A stretch of DNA of 64,000 nucleotides from Desulfosporosinus sp. Sb-LF (GCF_004766055.1 NZ_SPQR01000008.1:62001-126000); one strand, 5' to 3'. Numbered from the stretch's first letter, positions 18,442 to 27,750 are shown. The notes: generated by a model from the sequence alone, not told the origin. Program-made: numbers and translations.

Positions 18442-21069
18442 ATGATGCCACGGATGGTGATTTTGGACGGTAATAGCCTTGCGAATCGCGCCTTTTACGC
18501 TTTACCGCCGTTGACTACAGCGGATGGTCGCCCAACGAATGTCTTACATGGTTTCCTAACGATGCTTTTTAGATTAGAACAAGAGCAACATCCCGATTAT
18601 TGGGTAGTCGCTTTCGATAAAACCAAAGCAACGGTTCGTATTGAACAGTATGCCGGGTATAAAGCGCAGAGGAAAGAAACCCCGGAAGGACTGCGTCCTC
18701 AATTTGATTATCTTAAAGAAATCTTAACGGAATTGGACGTTCCGATGCTTGAGCTTGCCGGGTATGAAGCGGATGATCTTATTGCTGCAGTCACCAAACA
18801 GGCGGAAACACAGGGGATGGAGATTCAGATTTATACGGGGGACAGAGATGCTTTGCAACTTATCTCTGCTAAAACGAACATCTTTCTGACGAAAAAAGGG
18901 ATCAGTGAAGTCGAATGTTATGATGAAAATGCCCTGTGGGAACGCTACCAGCTGCGTCCTTACCAAATCATCGATCTTAAGGGTCTTATGGGAGACACCT
19001 CGGATAACATCCCAGGGGTTCCCGGTGTCGGGGAGAAAACAGCGCTGAAATTACTTTGGGAATTTGAAACAGTCGAGGGAGTTTTGGCGAACGCGAATAA
19101 GGTCTCTGGGAAAAAACTGCAGAGTAATTTAAAAGACTATACCGATCAGGCAATCCTGAGTAAAAAACTAGCGACGATGTTAACCGAAGTACCCCTGGCG
19201 TTTTCAATTGATGATCTGGTATACCGCCGTCCAAGGGCGACTAAAGTACTTCCCGTTTTAAAAAAGTATGATCTCAAGAATGTGACTCGATTATGGCAAG
19301 AACGACATAAAGACGATGAGGAATCGCTCAGAGAATGCCCAGATGAATTGCTTCTGGCATGGCCAGAGCGCACATTGACGGAAGAAGGCTGGCTTGCCCA
19401 GATCGAACAATGGCAGGCAAAGAAAATCCCACTCACCTTGGCCTGCCGTTATGAGGGTACTGGTTTACAAGGCGGTCACTGGCTAGAATGGGGAGTGGCA
19501 ACTCAGGGTGAAGCTTTTACACTAAAACGTGCTGAAATATCCCCAGGTATTGTTAAGGTGTGGTTAGACTTGCTGGGTAATGAGCAGGTTCCCAAAATTT
19601 TGGTAGATAGTAAAACGACGGCCTTATTGCTCGCAAACGAAGACACTACATTAAAGGGTGTCACGCTTGATTTAAGTTTAGCATCCTACTTGATTCAATC
19701 CGCGCGAACTAAGTTTGCCCCACTGGATTTAGTCAAAGAATACGTTCATAATCAAGATGTCTTCGTGGGCGCTGCGGAAGAAGCCTCAGCATTAGCCCAA
19801 GTGGCTCCTAAATTTAAGGAAGAACTCGAATTACTGGGACTCTCAGGCTTGCTGCATGAGATTGAAGAACCTTTGAGCTTAGTACTTGCACAAGTGGAAC
19901 GCCATGGAATTGCAGTTGACACAGAGCAGCTGACTGCTTTCGGTGAAGGAATCAGTCTAACTCTTAAACAATTAGAGCAAGATATCTATTCTCTTGCCGA
20001 AGAATCGTTCAATATAAATTCTCCGAAACAATTGGGTGCAATTCTTTTTGAGAAATTAGGTCTTCCTACTGCAAAAAAGACTAAAACGGGTTATTCCACC
20101 AACGCGGAGACGTTGGAGGAACTGCGCTTAGCTCATCCAATCGTTGAGAAAATTCTTGACTATCGGCAACTGAATAAGCTCATGTCAACCTATGTCAATG
20201 GGCTGCTCGCTCAAGTGAAGGACGGACGAATTCACACGACTTTCCAACAAACCGTGACAGCGACTGGTCGTTTATCGAGCACAGAACCTAATTTGCAGAA
20301 TATCCCCATTCGGCTGGAACAGGGTCGACAGTTAAGAAAAGTTTTCCATCCCACGGAAGCAGGATGGGTGCTCCTATCTGCTGACTACTCTCAAATTGAA
20401 CTTCGAATTTTAGCTCACTATTCTCAAGATCCACTTCTGTGTGAATCGTTTGCACTGGGACAGGACGTCCATACTAGAACAGCAGCGGAAGTCTTTGGTA
20501 CCTCGCTTGAAGCAGTCACTCCGAACATGCGCCGGAGTGCCAAGGCAGTTAATTTTGGGTTGGTTTACGGGTTAACCGAATTCGGCCTCTCGCGTGATTT
20601 GGGAATTCCTCGTAAAGAATCTAAATTTTATATTGAACAATATTTCAAACGCTACAGTGGGGTCAAGCGTTATCTCGAAGAGGTCGTTGAGCAGGCGAAA
20701 CAAGAGGGACAAGTCCGTACCTTGTTAAACCGTCTCCGGCGTATTCCAGAGTTGTTTCATCCTAATCGTGTTCAACGCAATATGGGAGAACGCATTGCCA
20801 TGAACACACCTGTACAGGGAACAGCGGCTGACATTATGAAATTAGCGATGATCAATGTTGCCGAAGGGTTGAAGCCCTTCCGGGCGGCCATGCTACTCCA
20901 AGTACATGACGAACTCTTGCTTCAAGTGGCTCCAGAGGATTTGGAAAGTGTGGCACGTATGCTGATTGAAGAAATGGAAAACGCTTTCCCACTCGCTGTG
21001 CCCATGACAGTCGATTGTAAAGTGGGACCGAATTGGTATGAGATGCAGCCGTTCAAGCCTATGGATTAA
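18442..21069 (+). CDS. polA: DNA polymerase I
   Basis: Repair and Okazaki-fragment polymerase. N-terminal 5'-3' exonuclease domain (LDGNSLANRAFYA, YEADDLIA, GDTSDNIPGVPGVGEKTA). The central 3'-5' exonuclease domain lacks the DxE catalytic pattern, as in many Firmicutes. The C-terminal polymerase has motif A DYSQIELRILAH, motif B RRSAKAVNFGLVYG and motif C VHDELL. ATG 18442 or 18445 is the likely start, after GAATGGGGG; the frame from 18388 would run through the promoter. mutM follows 12 bases later. Confidence 0.97.
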   Translation: MMPRMVILDGNSLANRAFYALPPLTTADGRPTNVLHGFLTMLFRLEQEQHPDYWVVAFDKTKATVRIEQYAGYKAQRKETPEGLRPQFDYLKEILTELDVPMLELAGYEADDLIAAVTKQAETQGMEIQIYTGDRDALQLISAKTNIFLTKKGISEVECYDENALWERYQLRPYQIIDLKGLMGDTSDNIPGVPGVGEKTALKLLWEFETVEGVLANANKVSGKKLQSNLKDYTDQAILSKKLATMLTEVPLAFSIDDLVYRRPRATKVLPVLKKYDLKNVTRLWQERHKDDEESLRECPDELLLAWPERTLTEEGWLAQIEQWQAKKIPLTLACRYEGTGLQGGHWLEWGVATQGEAFTLKRAEISPGIVKVWLDLLGNEQVPKILVDSKTTALLLANEDTTLKGVTLDLSLASYLIQSARTKFAPLDLVKEYVHNQDVFVGAAEEASALAQVAPKFKEELELLGLSGLLHEIEEPLSLVLAQVERHGIAVDTEQLTAFGEGISLTLKQLEQDIYSLAEESFNINSPKQLGAILFEKLGLPTAKKTKTGYSTNAETLEELRLAHPIVEKILDYRQLNKLMSTYVNGLLAQVKDGRIHTTFQQTVTATGRLSSTEPNLQNIPIRLEQGRQLRKVFHPTEAGWVLLSADYSQIELRILAHYSQDPLLCESFALGQDVHTRTAAEVFGTSLEAVTPNMRRSAKAVNFGLVYGLTEFGLSRDLGIPRKESKFYIEQYFKRYSGVKRYLEEVVEQAKQEGQVRTLLNRLRRIPELFHPNRVQRNMGERIAMNTPVQGTAADIMKLAMINVAEGLKPFRAAMLLQVHDELLLQVAPEDLESVARMLIEEMENAFPLAVPMTVDCKVGPNWYEMQPFKPMD

Positions 21070-21081
21070 GGAGATAACAAC

Positions 21082-21903
21082 ATGCCAGAACTTCCAGAGG
21101 TTGAAACGATTCGACGGACATTAGCTGAACACGTTACAAACATAAAAATTGAGGAGATTACTCTTTTTTGGCCCGCAGCAGTCTGTGGGTGGGAAAATAC
21201 GGACTTTACAGCTTTAGTTACCGGGCGACGGATCAAAACAATAGATCGCCGTGGTAAGTATCTTTTGATTCGATTGGATGAAGATTTGACGTTAATAGCG
21301 CATATGCGTATGACTGGTCGATTGAATTATTATCGAGATCATCAAGAACCCGAAAAACATACGCATGTGGTCTTTCGCCTAGAACACGGGGAAGTCCATT
21401 TTTCAGATGTGCGGAAATTCGGGCGCATTCAAGCCATACCCACCCCATTATGTATAAGTGAATCCTCTCTTAGCAAACTGGGTCCGGAGCCTTTGGAAGC
21501 AGAATTCACTCCCGCAGTTCTGAAAGAACGTTTTGGAAAGAAAAAACTCTCTATAAAAGCCGCCTTACTCGACCAGCATGTCTTAGCAGGCTTGGGTAAT
21601 ATCTATGTAGATGAATCCCTTTTCTTGGCGGGAATATCCCCGCAACGAGGAGTGGACACTCTATCCGAGGAAGAAATCTCAAAACTCCATCAAGCTATTC
21701 AAAGCGTTCTACAAGCAGGGATAGATGCTCAAGGCACGTCCTTCCGGGATTATCGAGATGCTAATGGAGAAAAAGGATGGTTTGAGAAGGCCCTACAGGT
21801 ATATGGAAGGGGAGGAGACCCTTGCAATGTGTGTGGGCAGATCTTAGAACGAATACGCCTTGCCGGAAGGACCACAGTTTTCTGCCCGAGGTGTCAGAGG
21901 TAA
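21082..21903 (+). CDS. mutM: formamidopyrimidine-DNA glycosylase
   Basis: Removes 8-oxoguanine and FaPy lesions. The catalytic N-terminal Pro and Glu are intact (MPELPEVET, with Pro2 and Glu3 after Met removal), the K58-equivalent GKYLLI is present, and the C-terminal zinc finger is CNVCGQ...CPRC. 273 residues. AAGGAG precedes the ATG. Pairing with polA is common in Firmicutes and makes functional sense as a base-excision repair operon. Confidence 0.97.
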   Translation: MPELPEVETIRRTLAEHVTNIKIEEITLFWPAAVCGWENTDFTALVTGRRIKTIDRRGKYLLIRLDEDLTLIAHMRMTGRLNYYRDHQEPEKHTHVVFRLEHGEVHFSDVRKFGRIQAIPTPLCISESSLSKLGPEPLEAEFTPAVLKERFGKKKLSIKAALLDQHVLAGLGNIYVDESLFLAGISPQRGVDTLSEEEISKLHQAIQSVLQAGIDAQGTSFRDYRDANGEKGWFEKALQVYGRGGDPCNVCGQILERIRLAGRTTVFCPRCQR

Positions 21904-21968
21904 CACCCTTGAATTTTCTCAACTATGTAATTGCCTTGTGCCTCATAAAAGATGGCACATTTCGTATT

Positions 21969-21998
21969 CAGCTCTCTGATTAAGGAGAGCTGTTTTTT
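21969..21998 (+). terminator. terminator of the polA-mutM operon
   Basis: CAGCTCTC-TGATTAAG-GAGAGCTG followed by TTTTTT. Confidence 0.85.
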
Positions 21999-22168
21999 CG
22001 TTCTGGTTTGACTCAACTGCAGTACTGAAAAACCAGTCATGAAAATAAGTGGCTTAAAAAATAGCCTCTAGTTAACGAGCAAATTGGACATTATGATCTA
22101 AGGTAGATTTGAACGCAAAGCCGCGCGTCCATGAGCAAGAAAGAAGCGTATTTTCTTTATAATATAGA

Positions 22169-22242
22169 TGTAAAGTGAACTTGACATTGCAAGAGGTTAA
22201 ACAACATATACTTGTTATGTAAAGTGAGCTTCACATAACAAG
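22169..22242 (+). promoter_or_regulatory. two dyad operators upstream of the Xre gene
   Basis: TGTAAAGTGAACTTGACA (22169-22186) and the larger palindrome from CTTGTTATGT to ACATAACAAG (22211-22242), whose centre is TGTAAAGTGAGCTTCACA. Both share the TGTAAAGTGAnCTT core. TTGACA at 22181-22186 may be a -35 box inside the first dyad. Probably the binding sites of the adjacent Xre regulator (inference). 21999-22168 shows no gene. Confidence 0.6.
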
Positions 22243-22259
22243 TGCGAAGGAGCTTAAAG

Positions 22260-22463
22260 TTGAAAAACAAGATAAGGAATCTTAGGGAGCAATTTGATTT
22301 GACTCAACTGGATTTGGCTGAAAAAGTTGAAGTATCAAGGCAAACAATTATTTCACTGGAAAATGGCAAATACAATCCCTCTATTTTTCTTGCGTATAAG
22401 ATTTCAAGAGTGTTCAACTTGCCAATTGAAGAAGTCTTTATATTTGAAGAGGAGGATATTTGA
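22260..22463 (+). CDS. Xre-family transcriptional regulator
   Basis: 67-residue single-domain helix-turn-helix protein (RNLREQFDLTQLDLAEKV, then SRQTIISLENGKYNPS) of the short Cro/YozG type that pairs with a membrane protein. I chose TTG 22260 with AAGGAG at 22246-22251; the 22242 start would lie inside the operator palindrome. Translationally coupled to the next gene (TGATG overlap). Confidence 0.88.
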   Translation: MKNKIRNLREQFDLTQLDLAEKVEVSRQTIISLENGKYNPSIFLAYKISRVFNLPIEEVFIFEEEDI

Positions 22464-22870
22464 TGAGAAGAAATGAATATCTGAAAAGAGAAATAATCTA
22501 TTCGGCTATCTTTATCCTTGTCGGCATTATAGCTTTAACTGGTTTCGTTATAGGCTTTGAAAAACCTGTGATGATTGGAATTGCAATTGGATTTATTCCA
22601 ACTGGGGTAGGAATGCTTCTAATTTATCAAAAAGCCAAGAAGCACGCTGGATTTGGTAGGAACATTCAACTTGAAAAAGAAGAGCGGAATACCTATATTA
22701 ACTCTAAAGCTGGGCATACGGCTTTTTGGGTTTCCTATCGGTATATTTTCATTGCTGTAGTATTAAGTAATGCCATTAGCGTATCAGTGCAGAAATTTGC
22801 AATCTTCACGCTAGTATTTATGTCCGTCGTATATTTCCTTTTTGTTGCTATATACCATAGAAAATATTAA
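22463..22870 (+). CDS. small membrane protein (DUF2178-like) paired with Xre regulator
   Basis: 135 residues with four predicted helices (about 10-30, 36-54, 84-104, 108-130) and a charged cytoplasmic loop ERNTYINSKAG, which is typical of the DUF2178/DUF6442 type of proteins that sit behind small Xre regulators. ATG 22463 overlaps the Xre stop; GAGGAGG lies upstream. Function unknown; possibly a membrane partner controlling the regulator. Confidence 0.7.
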   Translation: MRRNEYLKREIIYSAIFILVGIIALTGFVIGFEKPVMIGIAIGFIPTGVGMLLIYQKAKKHAGFGRNIQLEKEERNTYINSKAGHTAFWVSYRYIFIAVVLSNAISVSVQKFAIFTLVFMSVVYFLFVAIYHRKY

Positions 22871-22944
22871 GACTAATCATAAATTATTAGACGCTTATAG
22901 CGGCCGCCGTTCAATTGAGGCCTCTGACATTGGGGGAGAATTAG

Positions 22945-23469
22945 ATGGGTAGAAAAATTAGAAGTACGATCTTAGTTTCAATATGCATTTTAGTTTTAAC
23001 TGGATGCACAAATCAAGGTCAAGTTAAGGAGAATGCTCAGCTTAAGACGAAAATAGAATTGCTGAAACAACAAAACGAAGCTGCAAACAACAAGGTTAAG
23101 GAGCATGAAGAACTTTACGAGTTACGGAATACTTTAGATAGCAACCTGAATATTACTTTGAGATCTTTGACTAAAGGGGATTATGAATCGGCACAAAAGA
23201 ATCTAGCCCCGACAATTCATATTAAGGACAAAAAAATGATAACCAGTTCAAATGCCGGGGACTATGAGTTTATTATCCCAGATAAGCCAATGAACCTAAG
23301 GCAAAGAGCATTTATGAAGAATGGCGGTAATTATAGCGCAATCTACGAGATGTATGATGCTGGATATACCACGGGTTACAAATACGTGGACCGAATTTAT
23401 ACATTAAATGTCGGTTATGTCCAAGATGGTGGTACATGGAAATTGAGCAGTGTAATGATTGACGAGTGA
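22945..23469 (+). CDS. hypothetical lipoprotein
   Basis: 174 residues. Lipobox LVLTGC at residues 16-21 after a hydrophobic stretch. A coiled-coil segment at about 28-65 (LKTKIELLKQQNEAANNKVK) follows, then a globular domain with many Tyr and Gly. GGGGGAG precedes the ATG. I do not recognise a family. It stands alone between the Xre pair and DUF4405. Confidence 0.75.
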   Translation: MGRKIRSTILVSICILVLTGCTNQGQVKENAQLKTKIELLKQQNEAANNKVKEHEELYELRNTLDSNLNITLRSLTKGDYESAQKNLAPTIHIKDKKMITSSNAGDYEFIIPDKPMNLRQRAFMKNGGNYSAIYEMYDAGYTTGYKYVDRIYTLNVGYVQDGGTWKLSSVMIDE

Positions 23470-23624
23470 TAGAGAGGTTTTCGTATTACCGACACTTTGC
23501 CAGATTTATAGCTTACTTAACATGGTCGCACAAAAACAATGGGATGATTTAACCGAATACTAAAATACATGTAGACAGTGTGATTAACTATGAAGGCATA
23601 GTATTGCCGTGGTTTCGTATAGTA

Positions 23625-23677
23625 GAGGGTTTGCGACATCGGGGAATGAATGTAATAACCCGACGTCGCAAACCCTC
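23625..23677. terminator. large hairpin downstream of the DUF4405 gene
   Basis: GAGGGTTTGCGAC (23625-23637) pairs perfectly with GTCGCAAACCCTC (23665-23677), and the inner TCGGG/CCCGA extends it. It lies 3' of the minus-strand DUF4405 gene and also 3' of the plus-strand lipoprotein gene. No strong T run follows, so a processing or non-intrinsic terminator role is possible. Confidence 0.5.
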
Positions 23678-23702
23678 GGAACGTTGCTAGTAACAAGGAT
23701 AA

Positions 23703-23948
23703 TTATAATCTCCGCAGGTTTTGGAAGGTTTTCTTGTACCACTCCCAATGGGTTACGAGGTGGTAAACGGTGACAATGACAAGAGTTACAGAAGCCCATT
23801 TGTGAATATCCTCAAGTAATAAAGTAAGTTCGTCACGGCCGGAATGGAACGGGAAGACAAGCCAGACAAGTAGGCCGGTGATTGTAGCGACTAATATTAA
23901 AGAAATTAACGTAGTGTCTACTAGGAAATTTCTTTTTGCTTTATTCAT
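23703..23948 (-). CDS. DUF4405 small haem-b-like membrane protein
   Basis: 81 residues, two helices (about 8-30 and 45-65) with histidines at the membrane face (EDIHKWASV, YHLVTHWEWYKK), the pattern of DUF4405 proteins related to cytochrome b561/FdnI. ATG 23948 is chosen because GGGTGG lies 7 bases upstream on the minus strand. Predicted to bind haem and carry electrons; partner unknown. Divergent from a broken gene at 24033. Confidence 0.75.
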   Translation of the reverse strand: MNKAKRNFLVDTTLISLILVATITGLLVWLVFPFHSGRDELTLLLEDIHKWASVTLVIVTVYHLVTHWEWYKKTFQNLRRL

Positions 23949-24032
23949 ATATACCACCCAATTAATCATATCTTGGGTTGCCAGGGTTTAGTACTTTCTT
24001 GAAAGAGATAAAGCGTGAGAAAGGAGGTCATT

Positions 24033-24483
24033 ATGAGAAAGTGTTTTCTGGCATTTTGGCTATTGGCGTTCTTTTTTGGTACTCCACAAGTTAGTTTTGG
24101 TGCAGATGCCCTTACTCGAATGTTACACGCAGAAGAATTTGAATCATTTCGACAAGACCAAGATGCGCTAATTGTTGAGGGCTTCTCGGCGATCTCGCCT
24201 GTATAAAATGGTATGTAAATTCCGGCGGTAAGGAAAGCAATTTCTCCTTTATTAGCAATAGTGCCTATGTGAAACGCCCAGATGGGCAGCTTTTTCAAAT
24301 ATGTCCAAAGTCAAATCTCGACAACGGGACTATATCGCAAAGTGTCTCCCACGATCAATCTGGAGAAAATCAGAGGAGCAGGGGTTTATAACATCCATTA
24401 AACCCTATTCGTTAGTTATTGCAATCGGTGTACTTATAATTAACGCTTGGTTGTTTGTAAGGCTATTTTCGAAGGAGAAGTAA
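24033..24483 (+). pseudogene. frameshifted secreted, membrane-anchored protein
   Basis: AAAGGAGG then ATG 24033 opens a frame with a clear signal peptide ending SFGA, followed by about 38 residues, and stops at TAA. A second frame from about 24170 continues with coding-like sequence (WYVNSGGK, SNSAYVKRPDGQLFQICPK), and a third from about 24350 supplies a C-terminal helix and basic tail ending FSKEK at 24483. Two frameshifts in an otherwise contiguous gene explain this best. I cannot assign the original family. 24484-24634 shows no gene. Confidence 0.55.
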
Positions 24484-24634
24484 TTGTCCTTGGAATGACT
24501 TCTTGTTAAAATACTGGGGAATGCAATGCCTTTGTTCCAAGTAGGATCTGCCGTAGCCATCAAACATAGGGCGTTTTAGTGTATGGCTCGCATTTCACTT
24601 TTGACTCAGCATGCGGAATTTTAGGAGTTAAGAA

Positions 24635-25312
24635 ATGCAAAACAACAAGACGGTGGTTTTAATCCATGGATTCAACAAAAATGAATCAGACATGTGTACC
24701 CTCAAATCCAACTTAACTGACCTAGGATACTATTGTGTTACAATTAATCTTCCTACCAGGTTTGGGACACTAGACGACTGTAATAAAGTTCTACAAAGTG
24801 AGCTTGTTAAAGTGCTTTCTTCCATGGCAAAACAGCAGCAGATCCATTTGGTTGGACACAGTATGGGTGGCCTCATCATTAGGAATTATCTAGCGAAACA
24901 CTCCTTTCCAAACTTAGGTCGATGTGTATTAATTGCAACACCCAATAGTGGATCCAAACTTGCCGACCTAGCTCACAAGATTTTCCCACCAGTAGCAAAA
25001 GTCTTTAAGCCTATAAGTGAGCTCAAAACTAATGGTACTCAGATTCCGAAACCCGTTAATATTCCATGTCCTGAAATAGGAGTGATAGCAGGCAATAAAT
25101 GTAATCTATTGTTAGGGATTCTTCTACCTAATGAAAATGATGGTAGGGTTGAAGTTGATTCGACCAAACTAGAAGGAATGAAAGATTTTATTGTCAAACG
25201 GTTTGGTCACATGGAAATACACCACAAATTTGATATTGCAATTCTCATAGATAACTTCTTGCAAAACGGAACTTTTCAGGGCCAAGATGAACCTGATTCG
25301 CATGATTGTTAG
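24635..25312 (+). CDS. alpha/beta hydrolase, lipase-like
   Basis: 225 residues beginning with a beta strand and oxyanion segment VVLIHGFNKNE. The nucleophile elbow GHSMGG (Ser at about 74) is clear; an acidic residue in NENDGRVEVDS and the His in FGHMEIHH complete a plausible triad. No signal peptide, so probably cytoplasmic. TTAGGAG precedes the ATG. Substrate unknown; resembles PGAP1/lipase-class esterases. Confidence 0.85.
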   Translation: MQNNKTVVLIHGFNKNESDMCTLKSNLTDLGYYCVTINLPTRFGTLDDCNKVLQSELVKVLSSMAKQQQIHLVGHSMGGLIIRNYLAKHSFPNLGRCVLIATPNSGSKLADLAHKIFPPVAKVFKPISELKTNGTQIPKPVNIPCPEIGVIAGNKCNLLLGILLPNENDGRVEVDSTKLEGMKDFIVKRFGHMEIHHKFDIAILIDNFLQNGTFQGQDEPDSHDC

Positions 25313-25347
25313 AAAGCAGTGGGTATGATATAGTGAAATGCGAAAGA
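25306..25347 (+). repeat. 42-bp dispersed repeat (copy 2), promoter-bearing
   Basis: One mismatch to 18388-18429. The TTGTTA-N17-TATAGT promoter is preserved and points at the GNAT gene. The repeat overlaps the last codons of the lipase gene. Confidence 0.75.
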
Positions 25348-25379
25348 TTAGGTTCAATGGGCTCTCAATGGAGGAAAAA

Positions 25380-25805
25380 ATGATAACCAATAAGTTTTTT
25401 AGAGGAATTGATGACCTTACGGATGCTTTTTTCATCAGAAAGCAAGTTTTTATTGATGAACAAGGCATATCTGAGACGATAGAAAGAGATAGTTATGACC
25501 AGAGTTCTGACCACGTTGTTATTTATGAAAATAGTCAACCAATAGGGACCGGAAGATTAGTCTTCAAATATGGAGAATACTCAATTGGAAGAGTAGCAGT
25601 TCTCAAAGAGCATAGGGCTAAGAATGTTGGAGCTTTAGTGGTTAACCTATTAAAAGACAAAGCGATCCATCATGGTGCCAGTGAAGTACACGTCCATGCT
25701 CAAAAGGAAGTTGAAGGATTCTATCGGAAATTAGGATACAAGGCATATGGAGATATTTATGAAGAAGCAGGGATTGAACATATAAGCATGTCGATAAACC
25801 GGTAA
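25380..25805 (+). CDS. GNAT-family N-acetyltransferase
   Basis: 141 residues. Acetyl-CoA-binding motif region GRVAVLKEHRAKNVGALVV with the C-terminal GFYRKLGYKAYGDIYEEAGIEH; close in layout to the YjcF/ElaA-like group. I chose ATG 25380 because GGAGG (25370-25374) is five bases upstream; the start at 25338 lies in the promoter repeat. Acceptor unknown. Precedes the ABC-F gene. Confidence 0.88.
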   Translation: MITNKFFRGIDDLTDAFFIRKQVFIDEQGISETIERDSYDQSSDHVVIYENSQPIGTGRLVFKYGEYSIGRVAVLKEHRAKNVGALVVNLLKDKAIHHGASEVHVHAQKEVEGFYRKLGYKAYGDIYEEAGIEHISMSINR

Positions 25806-25845
25806 ATTTCCTCCTTCACTTTAAAAAAAGGGGCTAGCTAGAGAA

Positions 25846-27687
25846 ATGAGTGTTTTATTTTGCCGGGATTGCGGCGTCGATATTTCAGGTGATCCGCTCT
25901 TTCGGCGGATTAGTTTTGCTCTGGAACATGGAGAAAAGGCTGCACTGGTCGGCCCGAATGGGGCGGGTAAAACTACCCTAATTCGAGCCTGCTTGGGAGA
26001 TATACGTTTAGAAAGCGGAGAAGTGCAAATTTTTGGCTCGTACGGATATCTTCCTCAAACTCCGATTGTCGAGGATGAGGGGAACGTTTTTGAGTGTGTA
26101 ATCCAAGAACGAGCGGATTTGTTACAAATGCAGGACCAACTGCGTGAATTAGAAGAAAAGATGGCACTTACACCTAGTGAGAAAGTCATGGAACAATATG
26201 CTGCTTTGACTGAGTTGTTTGAGCGGCAGGGGGGATATGCTTTAGAAGCTTTGGTCCGGAGAATCTTGTCTGGGCTTGGACTAGAGGCAGAGATAAATTC
26301 CCTAGTTACCACCTTGAGTGGGGGACAAAAGACTCGACTAGCCTTGTGTAAGCTGTTGCTTAGATCCCCTGAACTTCTGATTTTGGATGAGCCAACAAAT
26401 CACTTAGATATCGCTGCTCTAGAGTGGTTAGAGGGATATTTGCGAGATTATCCGGGGGCCTTGCTCATTGTTTCTCACGATCGTTACTTTTTGGATCGTA
26501 CCATCTCTCGGGTGTTTTGCCTGGAAAATGGGGGATTAAAGTCATATACTGGTAATTACTCAGAATATGAACTTCTGCGCATTATAGAAAGTAAAACAAT
26601 AGGCCGTGAAGCAGAGCGGTTGGAGAAGAAAATTGCCAAACTTGAGGAGTATGTCCGGAGAAATAAGGCAGGGGTAAATTCGAAACAGGCACGCGGGCGC
26701 GAAAGTCAACTGCAGAAGCTAAAACCGATCCAGGTCACAAAGGTAGATCATGGGCTTGCTATTACGCTTCAAAGTGGGGGACGAAGTGGGGATCGTGTTC
26801 TTTTGATCGATGATCTTACCATCACCTACGGAGCCCGTACCCTCTTTCAAAAAGTTCAGTTGGATTTGAGACGGGGAGATCGGGTTGCTTTGTTGGGAAA
26901 AAATGGAGTTGGCAAGACCTCTATTCTGAAAGCGATTCTCCATCAGGCTCCTTTTAAGGGAACCATTCGCTTAGGTGCGAATGTAAAGATTGCCTACTAT
27001 TCACAAGAACATGAGAATTTGGGTAGTTCGGGAACCCTAATGGACGAGATTCGGAATGTCTCGAATTTGAAGGACCCGGAAATTAGGAATTTGCTCGCAC
27101 GGTATGGATTTAGGCAAGATGACGTTTTTAAGCACGTTTCTGTACTGAGCGGGGGAGAAAAGAGCCGTTTGGCTTTGTGTAAACTTTTCCTCGAGCAAGG
27201 AAACTTGTTGTTATTGGATGAACCTACTAATCATCTTGACGCTGAAACCCGTGGAGTGCTTGAAGAGGCTCTCCAAGAGTATGACGGTACCGTGCTTGTT
27301 GTTTCCCATGACCGATATTTTTTGGACAAAGTTGTTGGTAAGATCGCAGAATTAACAACAGTTGGGCTGTCACTCTATGAAGGAGATTACACCGGTTTCA
27401 AGGAATATAAACAGCAAGAAGAAACGGTCGTAGCACCGCTCGAACGAAGTTCTAAGCCTATTAACCAAGAACAGCAAGAAACTCGTAATTTAGCGCGAGA
27501 AAAAAAGCGTATGAAGCAACTGGAACTAGAAATCGAAGAGCTAGAAGAGGCGCTCCAAACCTTAGAATCAGAACTTTCCCTAGCAAATACTAATTATGAA
27601 TTAGCCATGAAGCTACACGAAGAATCCGAGAAAGTTCAGAAACGCTTAGATAGTGTCTTAGAAGAATGGGTTGCAGGTAGCGATTGA
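25846..27687 (+). CDS. ABC-F family ATPase
   Basis: 613 residues, two ABC domains and no membrane segments. Walker A is GPNGAGKTT and GKNGVGKTS; signatures are LSGGQKTR and LSGGEKSR; Walker B is LLILDEPTNHLD and LLLLDEPTNHLD. A linker helix pair joins them (about 245-300) and a C-terminal coiled coil (about 530-605) ends it. ABC-F proteins act on the ribosome as translation factors or antibiotic-protection proteins. Which subtype this is cannot be told without alignment. Confidence 0.93.
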   Translation: MSVLFCRDCGVDISGDPLFRRISFALEHGEKAALVGPNGAGKTTLIRACLGDIRLESGEVQIFGSYGYLPQTPIVEDEGNVFECVIQERADLLQMQDQLRELEEKMALTPSEKVMEQYAALTELFERQGGYALEALVRRILSGLGLEAEINSLVTTLSGGQKTRLALCKLLLRSPELLILDEPTNHLDIAALEWLEGYLRDYPGALLIVSHDRYFLDRTISRVFCLENGGLKSYTGNYSEYELLRIIESKTIGREAERLEKKIAKLEEYVRRNKAGVNSKQARGRESQLQKLKPIQVTKVDHGLAITLQSGGRSGDRVLLIDDLTITYGARTLFQKVQLDLRRGDRVALLGKNGVGKTSILKAILHQAPFKGTIRLGANVKIAYYSQEHENLGSSGTLMDEIRNVSNLKDPEIRNLLARYGFRQDDVFKHVSVLSGGEKSRLALCKLFLEQGNLLLLDEPTNHLDAETRGVLEEALQEYDGTVLVVSHDRYFLDKVVGKIAELTTVGLSLYEGDYTGFKEYKQQEETVVAPLERSSKPINQEQQETRNLAREKKRMKQLELEIEELEEALQTLESELSLANTNYELAMKLHEESEKVQKRLDSVLEEWVAGSD

Positions 27688-27750
27688 TTTCACCAAATAG
27701 AGTCTAAACCCATATATTATCCTGAAGTCGCAAGGTGGAGGGATACATAT

